Origin: Pseudomonas proteolytica
GTDB taxonomy: Bacteria; Pseudomonadota; Gammaproteobacteria; Pseudomonadales; Pseudomonadaceae
Assembly (NCBI RefSeq): GCF_007858275.1
Contig: NZ_VFEV01000008.1
Span: forward strand, 62,001 to 126,000
Length of the DNA stretch: 64,000 nucleotides
Direction: 5' to 3'
Shown: positions 1 through 10,680 of the stretch, in pieces
How the letters are laid out: each line of letters begins with the position of its first letter
Position numbering within the stretch: the stretch's first letter is position 1
The notes under the pieces: model-generated
Database searches by the model: none
Told to the model about the DNA's origin: nothing
Seen by the model: the letters and a program-made list of their open reading frames with translations, nothing else
Program-made: the position numbers and the translations under genes

Positions 1-158
1 CGCTGTCCTGCGGCCATACGCAGCACCTACGGCACCAACCGCCCTGGCAATCCCGGGGCTGGGTGCTGGATGCGGCGCAACGCCTGGCAAAAATAGGCCA
101 ACCCTTTGCCTGTGGCTGGTGTGCGCAGCGCCCGGATAACGATACCCTTGGCAGCTGA
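1..158 (+). CDS. DUF3565 family protein, C-terminal part
   Basis: This is the 3' end of a gene that begins before the window, read in the frame starting at base 3 and stopping at the TGA at 156-158. The visible 51 residues contain SCGHTQHLRHQPPW near the start and a CGWC pair later, the pattern of small DUF3565 proteins, which carry conserved Cys/His residues suggestive of metal binding. Their biochemical role is unknown. The gene lies 60 bases before pta on the same strand. Confidence 0.6.
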   Translation, partial: LSCGHTQHLRHQPPWQSRGWVLDAAQRLAKIGQPFACGWCAQRPDNDTLGS

Positions 159-218
159 TTCCCGGTCGACGCGCAGCCATAGCGCATCACCGAAGCCATG
201 CACCTTCAGAGAATTCGC

Positions 219-2318
219 ATGCAGACTTTTTTTATCGCGCCCACCGACTTTGGTGTGGGTCTGACCTCCATCAGCCTTGGGCTGGTGCGTACCCTTGAAC
301 GGGCCGGGCTGAAAGTCGGGTTTTTCAAGCCCATTGCCCAGCCCCATCCCGGCGACACGGGGCCTGAGCGCTCCACCGAGTTGGTGGCCCGTACCCATGG
401 CCTGAAACCACCGCAGCCACTGGGCCTGGCCCATGTCGAGCGGATGCTCGGCGATGGCCAGCTGGATGAGTTGCTCGAAGAGATCATCACCCTTTACCAA
501 CAGGCCGCCGTGGGCAAGGACGTGCTGATTGTCGAGGGCATGGTGCCGACCCGCAGCGCCAGCTATGCGGCACGGGTCAACCTGCACCTGGCAAAAAGCC
601 TGGATGCCGAAGTCATCCTGGTCTCGGCCCCGGAAAACGAAGTGCTGACCGAACTGTCCGGGCGTGTGGAATTGCAGGCGCAACTGTTCGGTGGCCCGAA
701 AGACCCGAAAGTGCTCGGCGTGATTCTCAACAAAGTGCAGACCGACGAGAGCATGGAGGCCTTCGCCGCCCGTCTCAAGGAGCATTCGCCGCTGCTGCGC
801 AGTGGCGATTTCCGCCTGCTCGGCTGCATCCCGTTCCAGCCCGAGCTCAACGCCCCGCGCACCCGTGACGTGGCCGACCTGATGGGCGCGCAAGTGCTCA
901 ACGCAGGCGACTATGAAACCCGGCGCATGAGCAAAATCATCATCTGCGCGCGCACCATGCGCAACACCGTGGAGCTGCTCAAGCCCGGCGTGCTGGTGGT
1001 GACACCGGGGGATCGCGACGACATCATCCTCGCCGTCAGCCTGGCGGCGATCAATGGCGTGCCCCTGGCCGGCCTGCTGCTGACCAGCGACACCCTGCCT
1101 GACCCACGGATCATGGAGCTGTGCCGTGGTGCATTCCAGGCCGGGTTGCCGGTGCTGTCGGTGAGCACCGGATCCTATGACACCGCCAACCAGCTCAACA
1201 GCCTGAACAAGGAAATCCCGATTGATGACCGCGAACGTGCGGAGATCATCACCGATTTCGTCGCCAGTCACCTGGATGCGCGCTGGCTGCACCAGCGTTG
1301 CGGTACACCACGGGAGATGCGCCTGTCGCCGGCGGTGTTCCGCTACCAGTTGATCCAGCGCGCCCAGGCCGCCAACAAGCGCATCGTGCTGCCCGAAGGC
1401 AGCGAGCCGTTGACCGTGCAAGCCGCCGCCATCTGCCAGGCCCGCGGCATTGCCCGTTGCGTGCTGCTGGCCAAGCCGGCCGACGTCGAGGCCGTGGCCC
1501 GCGCCCATGGCATCGAACTGCCCGAAGGCCTGGAAATTCTTGACCCGGACCTGATCCGCCAGCGCTACGTCGAGCCGATGGTGGCGCTGCGCAAGAGCAA
1601 AAGCCTCAACGCGCCGATGGCCGAGCAGCAACTGGAAGACACCGTGGTGATCGCTACCATGATGCTGGCGCTGGATGAGGTGGATGGGCTGGTGTCCGGG
1701 GTGATCCACTCCACCGCCAATACCATCCGCCCTGCATTGCAGCTGATTAAAACGGCGCCGGGTTGCACCCTGGTGTCGTCGGTGTTTTTCATGCTGTTTC
1801 CCGAGCAGGTGCTGGTCTACGGCGACTGCGTGATGAACCCGCACCCCAGCGCCGCGGAGCTGGCGGAAATCGCCCTGCAAAGCGCCGACTCGGCCGCCGC
1901 CTTCGGCATTACCCCGCGCGTGGCGATGATCAGCTATTCCAGCGGTGACTCGGCCAGTGGCGAGGAAGTGGAAAAAGTCCGCGAGGCCACCCTGTTGGCC
2001 CACGAACAGCAAAGCTCGCTGCTGATCGACGGCCCGTTGCAGTACGACGCAGCGGCCAACGAAAACGTCGCCCGGCAACTGGCGCCCAACAGCCTGGTGG
2101 CGGGCAAGGCCACGGTTTTTGTGTTCCCCGACCTCAATACCGGCAACACCACCCACAAGGCGGTGCAGCGCAGTGCCGATTGCGTCAGCCTCGGCCCGAT
2201 GCTGCAAGGCCTGCGCAAACCCGTGAACGACCTGCCCCGTGGGGCCCAGGTAGATGACATCGTCTACACCATCGCCCTGACCGCGATTCAAGCCGCCAAC
2301 CGACCTATGGATGCCTAA
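219..2318 (+). CDS. pta: phosphate acetyltransferase, long form
   Basis: Pta interconverts acetyl-CoA and acetyl phosphate in the cytoplasm. The 699-residue length is the long form: an N-terminal P-loop-like/DRTGG regulatory half (FIAPTDFGVG at about residues 4-13) and a C-terminal PTA_PTB catalytic domain from about residue 375. I chose the ATG at 219, giving the family start MQTFFIAPTDFG; an upstream in-frame ATG at 198 adds seven unconserved residues. No ackA is visible beside it. The stop abuts the next start (2319), so pta and the acyltransferase are probably cotranscribed. A 754-codon antisense open frame is a GC-rich shadow. Confidence 0.95.
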   Translation: MQTFFIAPTDFGVGLTSISLGLVRTLERAGLKVGFFKPIAQPHPGDTGPERSTELVARTHGLKPPQPLGLAHVERMLGDGQLDELLEEIITLYQQAAVGKDVLIVEGMVPTRSASYAARVNLHLAKSLDAEVILVSAPENEVLTELSGRVELQAQLFGGPKDPKVLGVILNKVQTDESMEAFAARLKEHSPLLRSGDFRLLGCIPFQPELNAPRTRDVADLMGAQVLNAGDYETRRMSKIIICARTMRNTVELLKPGVLVVTPGDRDDIILAVSLAAINGVPLAGLLLTSDTLPDPRIMELCRGAFQAGLPVLSVSTGSYDTANQLNSLNKEIPIDDRERAEIITDFVASHLDARWLHQRCGTPREMRLSPAVFRYQLIQRAQAANKRIVLPEGSEPLTVQAAAICQARGIARCVLLAKPADVEAVARAHGIELPEGLEILDPDLIRQRYVEPMVALRKSKSLNAPMAEQQLEDTVVIATMMLALDEVDGLVSGVIHSTANTIRPALQLIKTAPGCTLVSSVFFMLFPEQVLVYGDCVMNPHPSAAELAEIALQSADSAAAFGITPRVAMISYSSGDSASGEEVEKVREATLLAHEQQSSLLIDGPLQYDAAANENVARQLAPNSLVAGKATVFVFPDLNTGNTTHKAVQRSADCVSLGPMLQGLRKPVNDLPRGAQVDDIVYTIALTAIQAANRPMDA

Positions 2319-3218
2319 ATGCTGGACTTTCTGCCTGCCCCCCTGCGTGGGGTGATCGCCTCGCTGCTGTTGGCGTTGAACACCATCCTGTTGTGTTCAT
2401 TCCTGTTTATCGTCGCATTGTTCAAGGCGCTGCCGTTCGCCAAGCGCTTCAGCGAATGGCTGATGAACCAGACCCACGAAGCCTGGATCAGCAATAACAA
2501 CACCTGGATGAACCTGGTGCGCCGCACACGCTGGCACATCAAGGGCCTGGAAGGCCTGGACTACCAGCACTCGTACCTAGTGACCAGCAACCACCAGAGC
2601 TGGGTCGATATCATGGTGTTGCAGTACGTGCTCAACCGGCGGATCCGCCCGCTGAAGTTTTTCCTCAAACAGGAACTGATCTGGGTGCCGGTGATTGGCC
2701 TGGCCTGGTGGGCGCTGGGCTTCCCCTTCATGAAGCGCTACACCAAGGCTTACCTGGAAAAACACCCGGAGAAGAAAGGCAAGGACCTGGCAACCACCCG
2801 CAAGACCTGTGCAAAGTTCCGTGACAACCCGGTGGGCATTTTCAACTTTGCCGAAGGCACACGCTTTACCCCAGGCAAACATGCGCAGCAGCAGTCGCCG
2901 TTTCGTTACCTGCTCAAGCCCAAGGCCGGTGGCATTGCGTTTGTGCTGGATGCCATGGGCGAGCAGTTGAAGTCATTGGTGAACGTGACGATCCACTACC
3001 CTGACGGGCGTCCGGGGTACTGGGACTTGCTGTGCGGCAATGTCAAAGACGTGGTTGTGCAGTTTGAAGAGGTGCAGATCCCGGCCGAGTTCATTGGCAA
3101 GAATTATGAGCAGGATGGGGAGTATCGGCTGGCGTTCCAGGGATGGATCAATAACCTGTGGACTGAAAAGGACGCCCTTTTAGACCAGCTTCACACGGAT
3201 TACCCTGCCCGTCGCTGA
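2319..3218 (+). CDS. 1-acyl-sn-glycerol-3-phosphate acyltransferase family (PlsC/YihG-like)
   Basis: This is an inner-membrane lysophospholipid-type acyltransferase of 299 residues. A hydrophobic segment at about residues 11-36 should anchor it. The catalytic HX4D motif is seen as NHQSWVD at 91-97, and the acceptor-binding motif as FAEGTR at 177-182. Such proteins move an acyl chain from acyl-CoA or acyl-ACP to a lysophosphatidate-like acceptor; the precise substrate cannot be read from the sequence. The resemblance is to the YihG-type paralogues rather than the short canonical PlsC. It starts directly after the pta stop codon and is followed by a REP inverted repeat that probably ends the transcript. 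Confidence 0.85.
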   Translation: MLDFLPAPLRGVIASLLLALNTILLCSFLFIVALFKALPFAKRFSEWLMNQTHEAWISNNNTWMNLVRRTRWHIKGLEGLDYQHSYLVTSNHQSWVDIMVLQYVLNRRIRPLKFFLKQELIWVPVIGLAWWALGFPFMKRYTKAYLEKHPEKKGKDLATTRKTCAKFRDNPVGIFNFAEGTRFTPGKHAQQQSPFRYLLKPKAGGIAFVLDAMGEQLKSLVNVTIHYPDGRPGYWDLLCGNVKDVVVQFEEVQIPAEFIGKNYEQDGEYRLAFQGWINNLWTEKDALLDQLHTDYPARR

Positions 3219-3222
3219 GCAA

Positions 3223-3318
3223 AAATGTGGGAGCGGGCTTGCTCGCGAATGCGGAGCGTCAGTCACCTTATTTGTTGATTGATACACCGCTTTCGCGAGC
3301 AAGCCCGCTCCCACATTT
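3223..3318. repeat. REP-type inverted repeat
   Basis: Two 27-base arms, 3223-3249 and 3292-3318, are perfect inverted copies (AAATGTGGGAGCGGGCTTGC and onward) around a 42-base spacer. This matches the paired REP palindromes (REPINs) common between genes of fluorescent pseudomonads. It sits between the convergent acyltransferase and cysNC genes. Confidence 0.85.
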
Positions 3319-3342
3319 GGCCGAGTTGTTTACAAGAGCCCA

Positions 3343-3382
3343 TAAAAAGCCCGCCACCGAGTGATCGGTGGCGGGCTTTTTA
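3343..3382 (-). terminator. bidirectional intrinsic terminator after cysNC
   Basis: A GC-rich stem (GCCCGCCACCGA with TCGGTGGCGGGC) is flanked by an A-run on the left and a T-run on the right, so it can act in both directions. It lies 12 bases past the cysNC stop and also faces the upstream plus-strand operon. Confidence 0.85.
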
Positions 3383-3394
3383 TGGCGGCGAGGT

Positions 3395-5293
3395 TTAGAT
3401 CGCGCCGCGCTGACGCAACAGTTCCAGCACTTGCTTGACGCTGTCTTCCAACGACAGGGCCTGGGTGTCGATCACCAGGTCGGCATTCAACGGCACGTCG
3501 TAGGGGAACGACTCGCCAGGGATGTTATCCCCACCGGCGGCGTACAGGCCTTGCGGGTCACGCTCGGCACATACCAGCGGCGATGCCTGCACGTATACGG
3601 TGAGCAAACGATCACTGCCGATCAACGCCTTGGCCTGTTCACGGCCTTCGGCGTCCGGCGCCACAAAGGCCGCCAGGGTGAGCAAGCCGGCTTCGTTGAA
3701 CTGACGCGCCACGTGGGCGGCACGACGCCAGTTCTCGGTACGCCCGGCACGATCCTGCGGCAGACCTTTATTGAGGTCATGGCGCAGGTTCTGCCCATCG
3801 AGCACAAACACCGCACGCCCCATATCGAACAACTTGCGCTCGACCGCATAGGCCAGGGTGGTCTTGCCAGCGCCCGACAGGCCACTGAACAACACGGTGG
3901 CTGGCTGCTGGCCGAAACGCTGGGCGCGTTCCTCGGTGGCCACGTGGGCCAACTTGCCGTGCTGCGCTGCGCTGCCATGGCTGACCGGCGGCGCGATAAT
4001 CATGCCCGCCGCCACGGTGCCATTGGTCAACCGGTCAATCACAATGAAGGCGCCGGTGGTGCGGTTGCTGGCGTAACCGTCCAGGGCGATGGCCGCATCG
4101 AGGCTGACCTTGACCCGGCCGATCTCGTTCAACTGCAAGGCACTGGCCGGGCCTTCTTCGAGCGTGTTCACATCCACACGGTGCACGATGCTGGTGATGG
4201 AACCCGGCACGTAGCTGGTGGCGCGCTTGATGTCGTATTTCTTGCCCGGCAGCATCGGCTCCTCGGCCATCCACACCAGCATGGCGTCGAAGGCGTCGGT
4301 GACTTGCGGCACGTTGTCGGCATGCACCAGCAGGTCGCCACGGGAGATGTCGATCTCGTCTTCCATGGTCAGGGTCACGGCCTGGCCGGGGCCTGCGTGT
4401 TCCAGTTCACCTTCGAAGGTGACGATGGATTTGACGCGGCTGCTCTTGCCCGACGGCAGCACCACGACTTCGTCGCCCTTGTGCACGATGCCGCTGGCCA
4501 GGGTGCCGGCGAAACCACGGAAGTTCAGGTTCGGACGGTTGACGTACTGCACCGGGAACCGCAGGTCGGTGTAGTTGCGGTCGTTGGCAATCTCGACGGT
4601 TTCGAGGATCTCCATCAGCGACTGGCCGGTGTACCAGGGCGAACGCTCGCTCTTGTTCACCACGTTGTCGCCCTTGAGCGCCGACATCGGCACAAAGGCC
4701 ATGGTGCTCGGCTTGAACGCGATGCCATCGGCAAACTTCAGGTAGTCGGCCTTGATCGATTCGAAAATGCTCTCGTCGAAACCGTTGAGGTCCATCTTGT
4801 TGATCGCGATGACGATGTGCTTGATGCCCAACAGCGAAGCAATAAAGCTGTGGCGACGGGTCTGGGTCTGCACGCCGTAGCGCGCATCTACCAGGATGAT
4901 CGCCAGGTCACAGGTGGAAGCACCGGTGGCCATGTTGCGGGTGTACTGCTCATGGCCGGGGGTGTCGGCGATGATGAACTTGCGCTTGGCGGTGGAGAAA
5001 TAGCGGTAGGCCACATCGATGGTGATGCCCTGCTCACGCTCGGCCTGCAGGCCGTCGACCAGCAATGCCAGGTCGATGTCGTCACCGGTGGTGCCGACTT
5101 TCTTCGAATCGCGGGTGATGGCTTCCAGATGATCTTCGTAGATCATCTTCGAGTCGTGCAGCAGGCGCCCGATCAGGGTGCTCTTGCCGTCATCGACGTT
5201 GCCACAGGTCAGAAAGCGCAGCATTTCCTTGCGTTCGTGCTGGCCCAGGTAAGCGAGGATGTCCTCGCTGATCAAATCAGATACGTGCGACAT
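3395..5293 (-). CDS. cysNC: sulfate adenylyltransferase subunit 1 fused to APS kinase
   Basis: This 632-residue fusion makes activated sulfate. The N-terminal part is the CysN GTPase, which drives ATP sulfurylase with CysD: P-loop [10 protein letters not shown] at 31-40, DTPGHEQY at 110-117, NKMD at 165-168. The C-terminal APS kinase has its own P-loop [10 protein letters not shown] at 471-480 and phosphorylates APS to PAPS. The fusion is usual in Pseudomonas. The gene lies nine bases after cysD on the same strand, so the two form an operon. A 972-codon open frame on the other strand is a shadow of this pair. Confidence 0.96.
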   Translation of the reverse strand: MSHVSDLISEDILAYLGQHERKEMLRFLTCGNVDDGKSTLIGRLLHDSKMIYEDHLEAITRDSKKVGTTGDDIDLALLVDGLQAEREQGITIDVAYRYFSTAKRKFIIADTPGHEQYTRNMATGASTCDLAIILVDARYGVQTQTRRHSFIASLLGIKHIVIAINKMDLNGFDESIFESIKADYLKFADGIAFKPSTMAFVPMSALKGDNVVNKSERSPWYTGQSLMEILETVEIANDRNYTDLRFPVQYVNRPNLNFRGFAGTLASGIVHKGDEVVVLPSGKSSRVKSIVTFEGELEHAGPGQAVTLTMEDEIDISRGDLLVHADNVPQVTDAFDAMLVWMAEEPMLPGKKYDIKRATSYVPGSITSIVHRVDVNTLEEGPASALQLNEIGRVKVSLDAAIALDGYASNRTTGAFIVIDRLTNGTVAAGMIIAPPVSHGSAAQHGKLAHVATEERAQRFGQQPATVLFSGLSGAGKTTLAYAVERKLFDMGRAVFVLDGQNLRHDLNKGLPQDRAGRTENWRRAAHVARQFNEAGLLTLAAFVAPDAEGREQAKALIGSDRLLTVYVQASPLVCAERDPQGLYAAGGDNIPGESFPYDVPLNADLVIDTQALSLEDSVKQVLELLRQRGAI

Positions 5294-5302
5294 GACAACC
5301 CC

Positions 5303-6220
5303 TTAGAAATAACCCTGACGTTTTTTGTCTTCCATGGAGCCGGCGCCATCGTGGTCGATGACACGGCCCTGGCGCTCGGAAGTTCGCGTCAGGAGCATTT
5401 CCTGGATGATGTCCGTCAGCGTCTCGGCTTCGGACTCCACCGCGCCCGTCAACGGGTAGCAGCCAAGGGTACGGAAACGTACTTTCTTTTTGACGATACG
5501 GGCTTTGTCTTCGTCGGACAGGTGCTCGAGGATGCGCTCGTCGTCGATCATGATCAGCGTACCGTTCTTCTCGATCACTTCCCGTTCGGCGGCGAAGTAC
5601 AGCGGCACGATCGGAATGCCTTCGAGGTAGATGTACTGCCAGATATCCAGTTCGGTCCAGTTGGACAGCGGGAACACACGGATCGACTCGCCCTTGTTGA
5701 CGTTGCCGTTGTAGACGTTCCACAGCTCCGGACGCTGGTTTTTCGGGTCCCAGCGGTGCTTGCTGTCGCGGAACGAGTACACGCGCTCTTTGGCACGGGA
5801 TTTCTCTTCATCGCGACGGGCGCCGCCGAATGCTGCGTCGAAACCATACTTGTCCAAGGCCTGCTTGAGGCCTTCGGTCTTCATGATATCGGTGTGCTTG
5901 GCGCTGCCGTGGGTGAACGGGTTGATGCCCTGCGCGACGCCATCCGGGTTGACGTGGGTGATCAGTTCCAGGCCCAGTTCCTCGACCATGCGGTCGCGGA
6001 ATTTGTACATTTCCTGGAATTTCCACTGGGTGTCCACATGCATCACCGGAAACGGCAGCTTGCCCGGGAAGAATGCCTTGCGCGCCAGATGCAGCATCAC
6101 GGCGGAGTCTTTGCCGATGGAGTAGAGCATTACCGGGTTGTCGAACTCGGCGGCAACCTCACGGATGATGTGGATGCTCTCCGCCTCCAGCTGTTTCAGA
6201 TGCGTCAGTTTGTCGACCAT
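5303..6220 (-). CDS. cysD: sulfate adenylyltransferase subunit 2
   Basis: CysD is the catalytic ATP sulfurylase subunit, forming adenosine 5'-phosphosulfate from ATP and sulfate; its partner CysN hydrolyses GTP to drive the reaction. The 305-residue length is normal, and the PP-loop motif SIGKDS is at about residues 34-39, with the family block [15 protein letters not shown] in the middle. It is the first gene of the cysD-cysNC operon for assimilatory sulfur metabolism. I see no clear CysB site in the 250 bases upstream, which contain a REP palindrome instead. Confidence 0.96.
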   Translation of the reverse strand: MVDKLTHLKQLEAESIHIIREVAAEFDNPVMLYSIGKDSAVMLHLARKAFFPGKLPFPVMHVDTQWKFQEMYKFRDRMVEELGLELITHVNPDGVAQGINPFTHGSAKHTDIMKTEGLKQALDKYGFDAAFGGARRDEEKSRAKERVYSFRDSKHRWDPKNQRPELWNVYNGNVNKGESIRVFPLSNWTELDIWQYIYLEGIPIVPLYFAAEREVIEKNGTLIMIDDERILEHLSDEDKARIVKKKVRFRTLGCYPLTGAVESEAETLTDIIQEMLLTRTSERQGRVIDHDGAGSMEDKKRQGYF

Positions 6221-6369
6221 GGCTACTCACGGAAAAACGATTCTTTTTGGACGGCCTGCGGGCCGTGTTCGAGCGGGGCATGCTAGCACAGCACCTTCTT
6301 CTATTCAGGGAGCCAGCTAGATCGAAACGGTATATGGATATACCGCCTCGTTTGGCCGTACATCGCTCC

Positions 6370-6452
6370 GTAGGAGCCGGCTTGCCGGCGATGGCGTCCT
6401 TTGAAATCAATGCATGACTCAAGGGCCTCATCGCCGGCAAGCCGGCTCCTAC
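6370..6452. repeat. REP-type inverted repeat
   Basis: Arms 6370-6393 and 6429-6452 are perfect 24-base inverted copies (GTAGGAGCCGGCTTGCCGGC and onward). This is a second REP subtype, GAGCCGGCTTGCCGGCGA, in the gap between cysD and the Nif3-like gene. Confidence 0.85.
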
Positions 6453-6470
6453 AGTGGACGCAATGGAGGC

Positions 6471-7229
6471 TTAGATCGGGTTGGGGCAGTCGATGAACAG
6501 GTGTTCCAGGGCAAAGCGCCGGGCCAGGTAGTCGCCCAGGGCCTGCACGCCGTAACGCTCGGTGGCGTGATGGCCGGCGGCGATGAAGCTGATGTCGTTT
6601 TCACGGGCGCTGTGGAACGTCTGCTCTGAAGCTTCGCCGCTCAGGTACAAGTCGACTCCGGCCGCCACGGCCTGGTCGATGTAGCCCTGGCCGCCGCCGG
6701 TGCACCAGCCCACGCGGCGGATCATCGCGCTGCCTTCGATCAGCAGCGGCTCGCGGCCCATGGCTTCCTGCACACGACGGGCGAAATCGCGCGCCGACAG
6801 CGGCTCGGCCAGGGAGCCCACGAGGCCCACAACCTTGAGGTTGTCCGGGTCCAGCGGGCCTTCGACGGTGATGTCCAACTGACGGGCCAATTGCACGTTG
6901 TTGCCCACTTCCGGGTGCAGGTCCAGCGGCAGGTGGTAGGCCAGCAGGCTGATGTCGTGCTTGAGCAGGGTCTTGAGGCGGCGCTGCTTCATGCCGGTGA
7001 TGCATGGGCTTTCGCCTTTCCAGAAATAGCCGTGATGCACCAGCACCAGGTCGGCCTTGGCCTCGACGGCTGCATCGAGCAGCGCCTGGCTGGCAGTCAC
7101 GCCACTGACAATACGCAACACCTGCGGCCGCCCTTCGACCTGCAGGCCATTGGGGCAGTAATCGGCAATTTTTGCGCTGTTCAAGTAGCGATCCGCTTCT
7201 TCAACCAGGGTGCTCAGGGCGACGGCCAT
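6471..7229 (-). CDS. Nif3-like dinuclear metal centre protein (YbgI family)
   Basis: This is a 252-residue cytoplasmic protein of the Nif3/YbgI family, whose members bind two metal ions and have been linked to GTP cyclohydrolase I-type chemistry, though the cellular role is unsettled. Metal ligands are visible as HH at 65-66 (LVLVHHGYFW) and as GHHATERYG near the C terminus. It is transcribed away from algW; the same neighbour pair is known from other Pseudomonas. Confidence 0.9.
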   Translation of the reverse strand: MAVALSTLVEEADRYLNSAKIADYCPNGLQVEGRPQVLRIVSGVTASQALLDAAVEAKADLVLVHHGYFWKGESPCITGMKQRRLKTLLKHDISLLAYHLPLDLHPEVGNNVQLARQLDITVEGPLDPDNLKVVGLVGSLAEPLSARDFARRVQEAMGREPLLIEGSAMIRRVGWCTGGGQGYIDQAVAAGVDLYLSGEASEQTFHSARENDISFIAAGHHATERYGVQALGDYLARRFALEHLFIDCPNPI

Positions 7230-7250
7230 AAAAGACTCCTAAATATCCCG

Positions 7251-7278
7251 TTCAGAGGCGCTCGCGGCCTCGTATAAT
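7251..7278 (+). promoter_or_regulatory. possible sigma-70 promoter of algW
   Basis: A perfect TATAAT is at 7273-7278, 54 bases before the algW ATG. The matching -35 hexamer TTCAGA at 7251-7256 is weak, with 16-base spacing. The -10 is convincing; the -35 is not. Confidence 0.45.
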
Positions 7279-7331
7279 GCGCGACATTATGGGCGCTCCC
7301 GCGCCCCCTGCAACCTGTCAGGACTTACTTG

Positions 7332-8486
<1,155 letters not shown>

Positions 8487-8520
8487 AGGGCGTTCTTAAA
8501 GAGATACACTCTCAACAGTC

Positions 8521-8537
8521 ATGTTATATTATTTCAA
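8521..8537 (+). promoter_or_regulatory. candidate Zur box
   Basis: The 17 bases ATGTTATATTATTTCAA match 14 of 17 positions of the palindromic gammaproteobacterial Zur consensus ATGTTATAWTATAACAT; the left half is perfect. It lies 23 bases before the receptor start. TonB receptors paired with DUF4198 proteins are known under zinc control, which suits this site. It is inferred by eye. Confidence 0.45.
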
Positions 8538-8560
8538 TATTGATATTGGAATGTTAGACC

Positions 8561-10668
8561 ATGACGTCTCGAAAGTTTGCGCCCCTGGCCGGTCTCGCCT
8601 TGGGATTGCTGGTGGACCCGGTGTTTGCAGAAGACACCAACACCCTTGAGTTGGGCACCACCAGCATCACCGGTGAGGCGTATGAATCTGCCACCGGCCC
8701 GGTCCAGGGCTACCGCGCGACCCGCTCGGCCAGCGCGACCAAGACCGACACGGCCCTGCGCGATATCCCACAATCGATCAGTGTGATTCCCGCCACAGTG
8801 CTCAAGGACCTGGGCAGCAACAACGTCGAGCGCGCCCTGGAGTTTGCCGGCGGCGTGTCCAAGCAGAACAACTTCGGCGGCCTGACCCTTTACGAGTACA
8901 GCATTCGCGGCTTCACCACGTCACAGTTCTACCAGGACGGTTTCAGCGCCAACCGCGGCTACCCCAGTACGCCGGACACGGCCAATATCGAACGCATCGA
9001 AGTGCTCAAGGGCCCCGCCGCCAGCCTGTATGGCCGTGGCGACCCCGGCGGTACCGTAAACATCGTCACCAAGAAGCCCCAAGCCGAAGCCTTCACCACC
9101 GTACAGACCAGCGCCGGCAGCTGGGATCGCTACCGCACCGCCGTCGATATCAACACCCCGCTGGACAGCGAAGGCCAGGTGTTATCGCGGGTCAACCTGG
9201 CGGTGGAAGACAACCACAGCTTCCGCGATCACGTGCAGAGCAAGCGGGTGTTTGTTGCGCCCTCCTTCAGCTGGCAACTGGACCCGGACACCAGCCTGCT
9301 GGTGGAGAGTGAGTTCGTGCGCCACAGCTCGACCTTCGACCGGGGCATCGTGGCCCCCAACAACCGTTGGAGCGGCATGTCGCGCTCGACCTTCCTCGGC
9401 GAGCCCAACGACGGCGATATCGACAACCACAACAACCGTCTGCAAGCCACCCTCGAGCATCACTTGAACGATGCCTGGAAGCTGCGCCTAGCCAGCCATT
9501 ACAAACAGGGCAGCCTGTGGGGCGAAGCCTCGGAGAGCCGTGCGCTGAATGCCGATGGCCATACCGTCAACCGCCGCTACCGCCAACGCTCCATGGGGTG
9601 GCACGACAGCATCACCCAACTGGAACTGCGCGGCCTGTTCGAGGTGGGCAGTTGGCAGCATGAACTGCTGATCGGCACCGAGTACGAGGACTACCGCAAG
9701 AAAGAACGGGTGACCGCCATCGCCGGCAGTTACCCGATTGATATCTACCGGCCGGTCTATGGCCAGCCCAAGCCCAATGGCCAGCGCTCGGGCAGTGATT
9801 TTTTCACCCAGGTGAAAAGCCAGGCGCTGAACCTGCAAGACCAGATCGTCTTTACCGAGCGCCTGCGCGGTGTGGTTGGCATGCGCCTGGAGCACGTCGA
9901 GCAACGTTCAGAGGACTTCACCCGTAACGGGGCCAAGAGCCAGAAAACCCACGACGTCATGACGCAACGGGCCGGCCTGCTGTATCAACTGACCCCGCAA
10001 GTGGGCCTGTTTGCCAACGCCTCCACCTCGTTCAAACCACAAAGTGAGCTGGATGCTGCCGGCAATTTCCTCAAGCCCGAGGAAGGCGTCGGTTATGAAG
10101 TGGGCATCAAGAGCGAGCTGTTCGACGACCGCCTGAGCACCACCCTCGCCGCCTTCCATATCGAGAAGGAAAACACCCTGGCCACGGACCCGGCCACCGA
10201 CACCAAGCGCGCCATCGGCAAGGCCCGCAGCCAGGGTTTCGACCTGCAATTGACCGGGCAACTGACTGACGCCGTACGGGTGATTGGCGCCTTGCCTACA
10301 TCGACGCAGAAGTAACCAAGGGCGACCAAGACGTGCCCGCCGGCAGCCGCATTCTCGGCGTGGCCAAGCGCAGTGGCAGCCTGTTGGGCGTGTATGAGTT
10401 CCAGGATGGCGCCCTGCGCGGCTCTGACGTGGGCGCGGCGTTTACTTATGTCGGCGACCGTTCGGGCGAGGCTGGCAAAAGCTTCGAGTTGCCGGCGTAC
10501 CACACCGTCGACCTGCTGGCCCATTACAAAGCCAGCGATAACGTCACCGTGGGCCTGAATCTCAACAACCTGTTCGACGAAAAGTACTACGAGCGCTCCT
10601 ACAGCAACTACTGGGTCAACCCCGGAGAGCCGCGCAACTTTACCGTCAGCCTGACCCTCAACCTGTAA
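8561..10668 (+). pseudogene. TonB-dependent siderophore/metal receptor, interrupted by one frameshift
   Basis: This encodes an outer-membrane TonB-dependent receptor: signal peptide to about residue 24, a plug domain (IPQSISVIP, then GRGDPGGTVNIVTKKP) and a long beta-barrel. The reading frame stops at 10315 after 584 residues, but the next frame continues with in-register receptor sequence (AYIDAEVTKGDQDVPAG) to 10668, ending in the usual aromatic-rich barrel terminus VSLTLNL. A one-base loss in the C-run near 10288-10291 explains it. This may be a true inactivating mutation, phase variation or a sequencing error. The rest shows no decay. The downstream DUF4198 gene is probably in the same operon. 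Confidence 0.85.
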
Positions 10669-10680
10669 AAGGACGTCCCC

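Noticed and set aside
27-2291. 754-codon open frame antisense to pta
   Set aside because: The plus-strand frame encodes a clear Pta; the antisense translation is His/Gln/Gly-rich low-similarity sequence typical of a shadow in GC-rich DNA.
3368-6286. 972-codon open frame antisense to cysD-cysNC
   Set aside because: Both minus-strand genes have all catalytic motifs; the plus-strand product has no recognisable domain and spans two genes and their gap.
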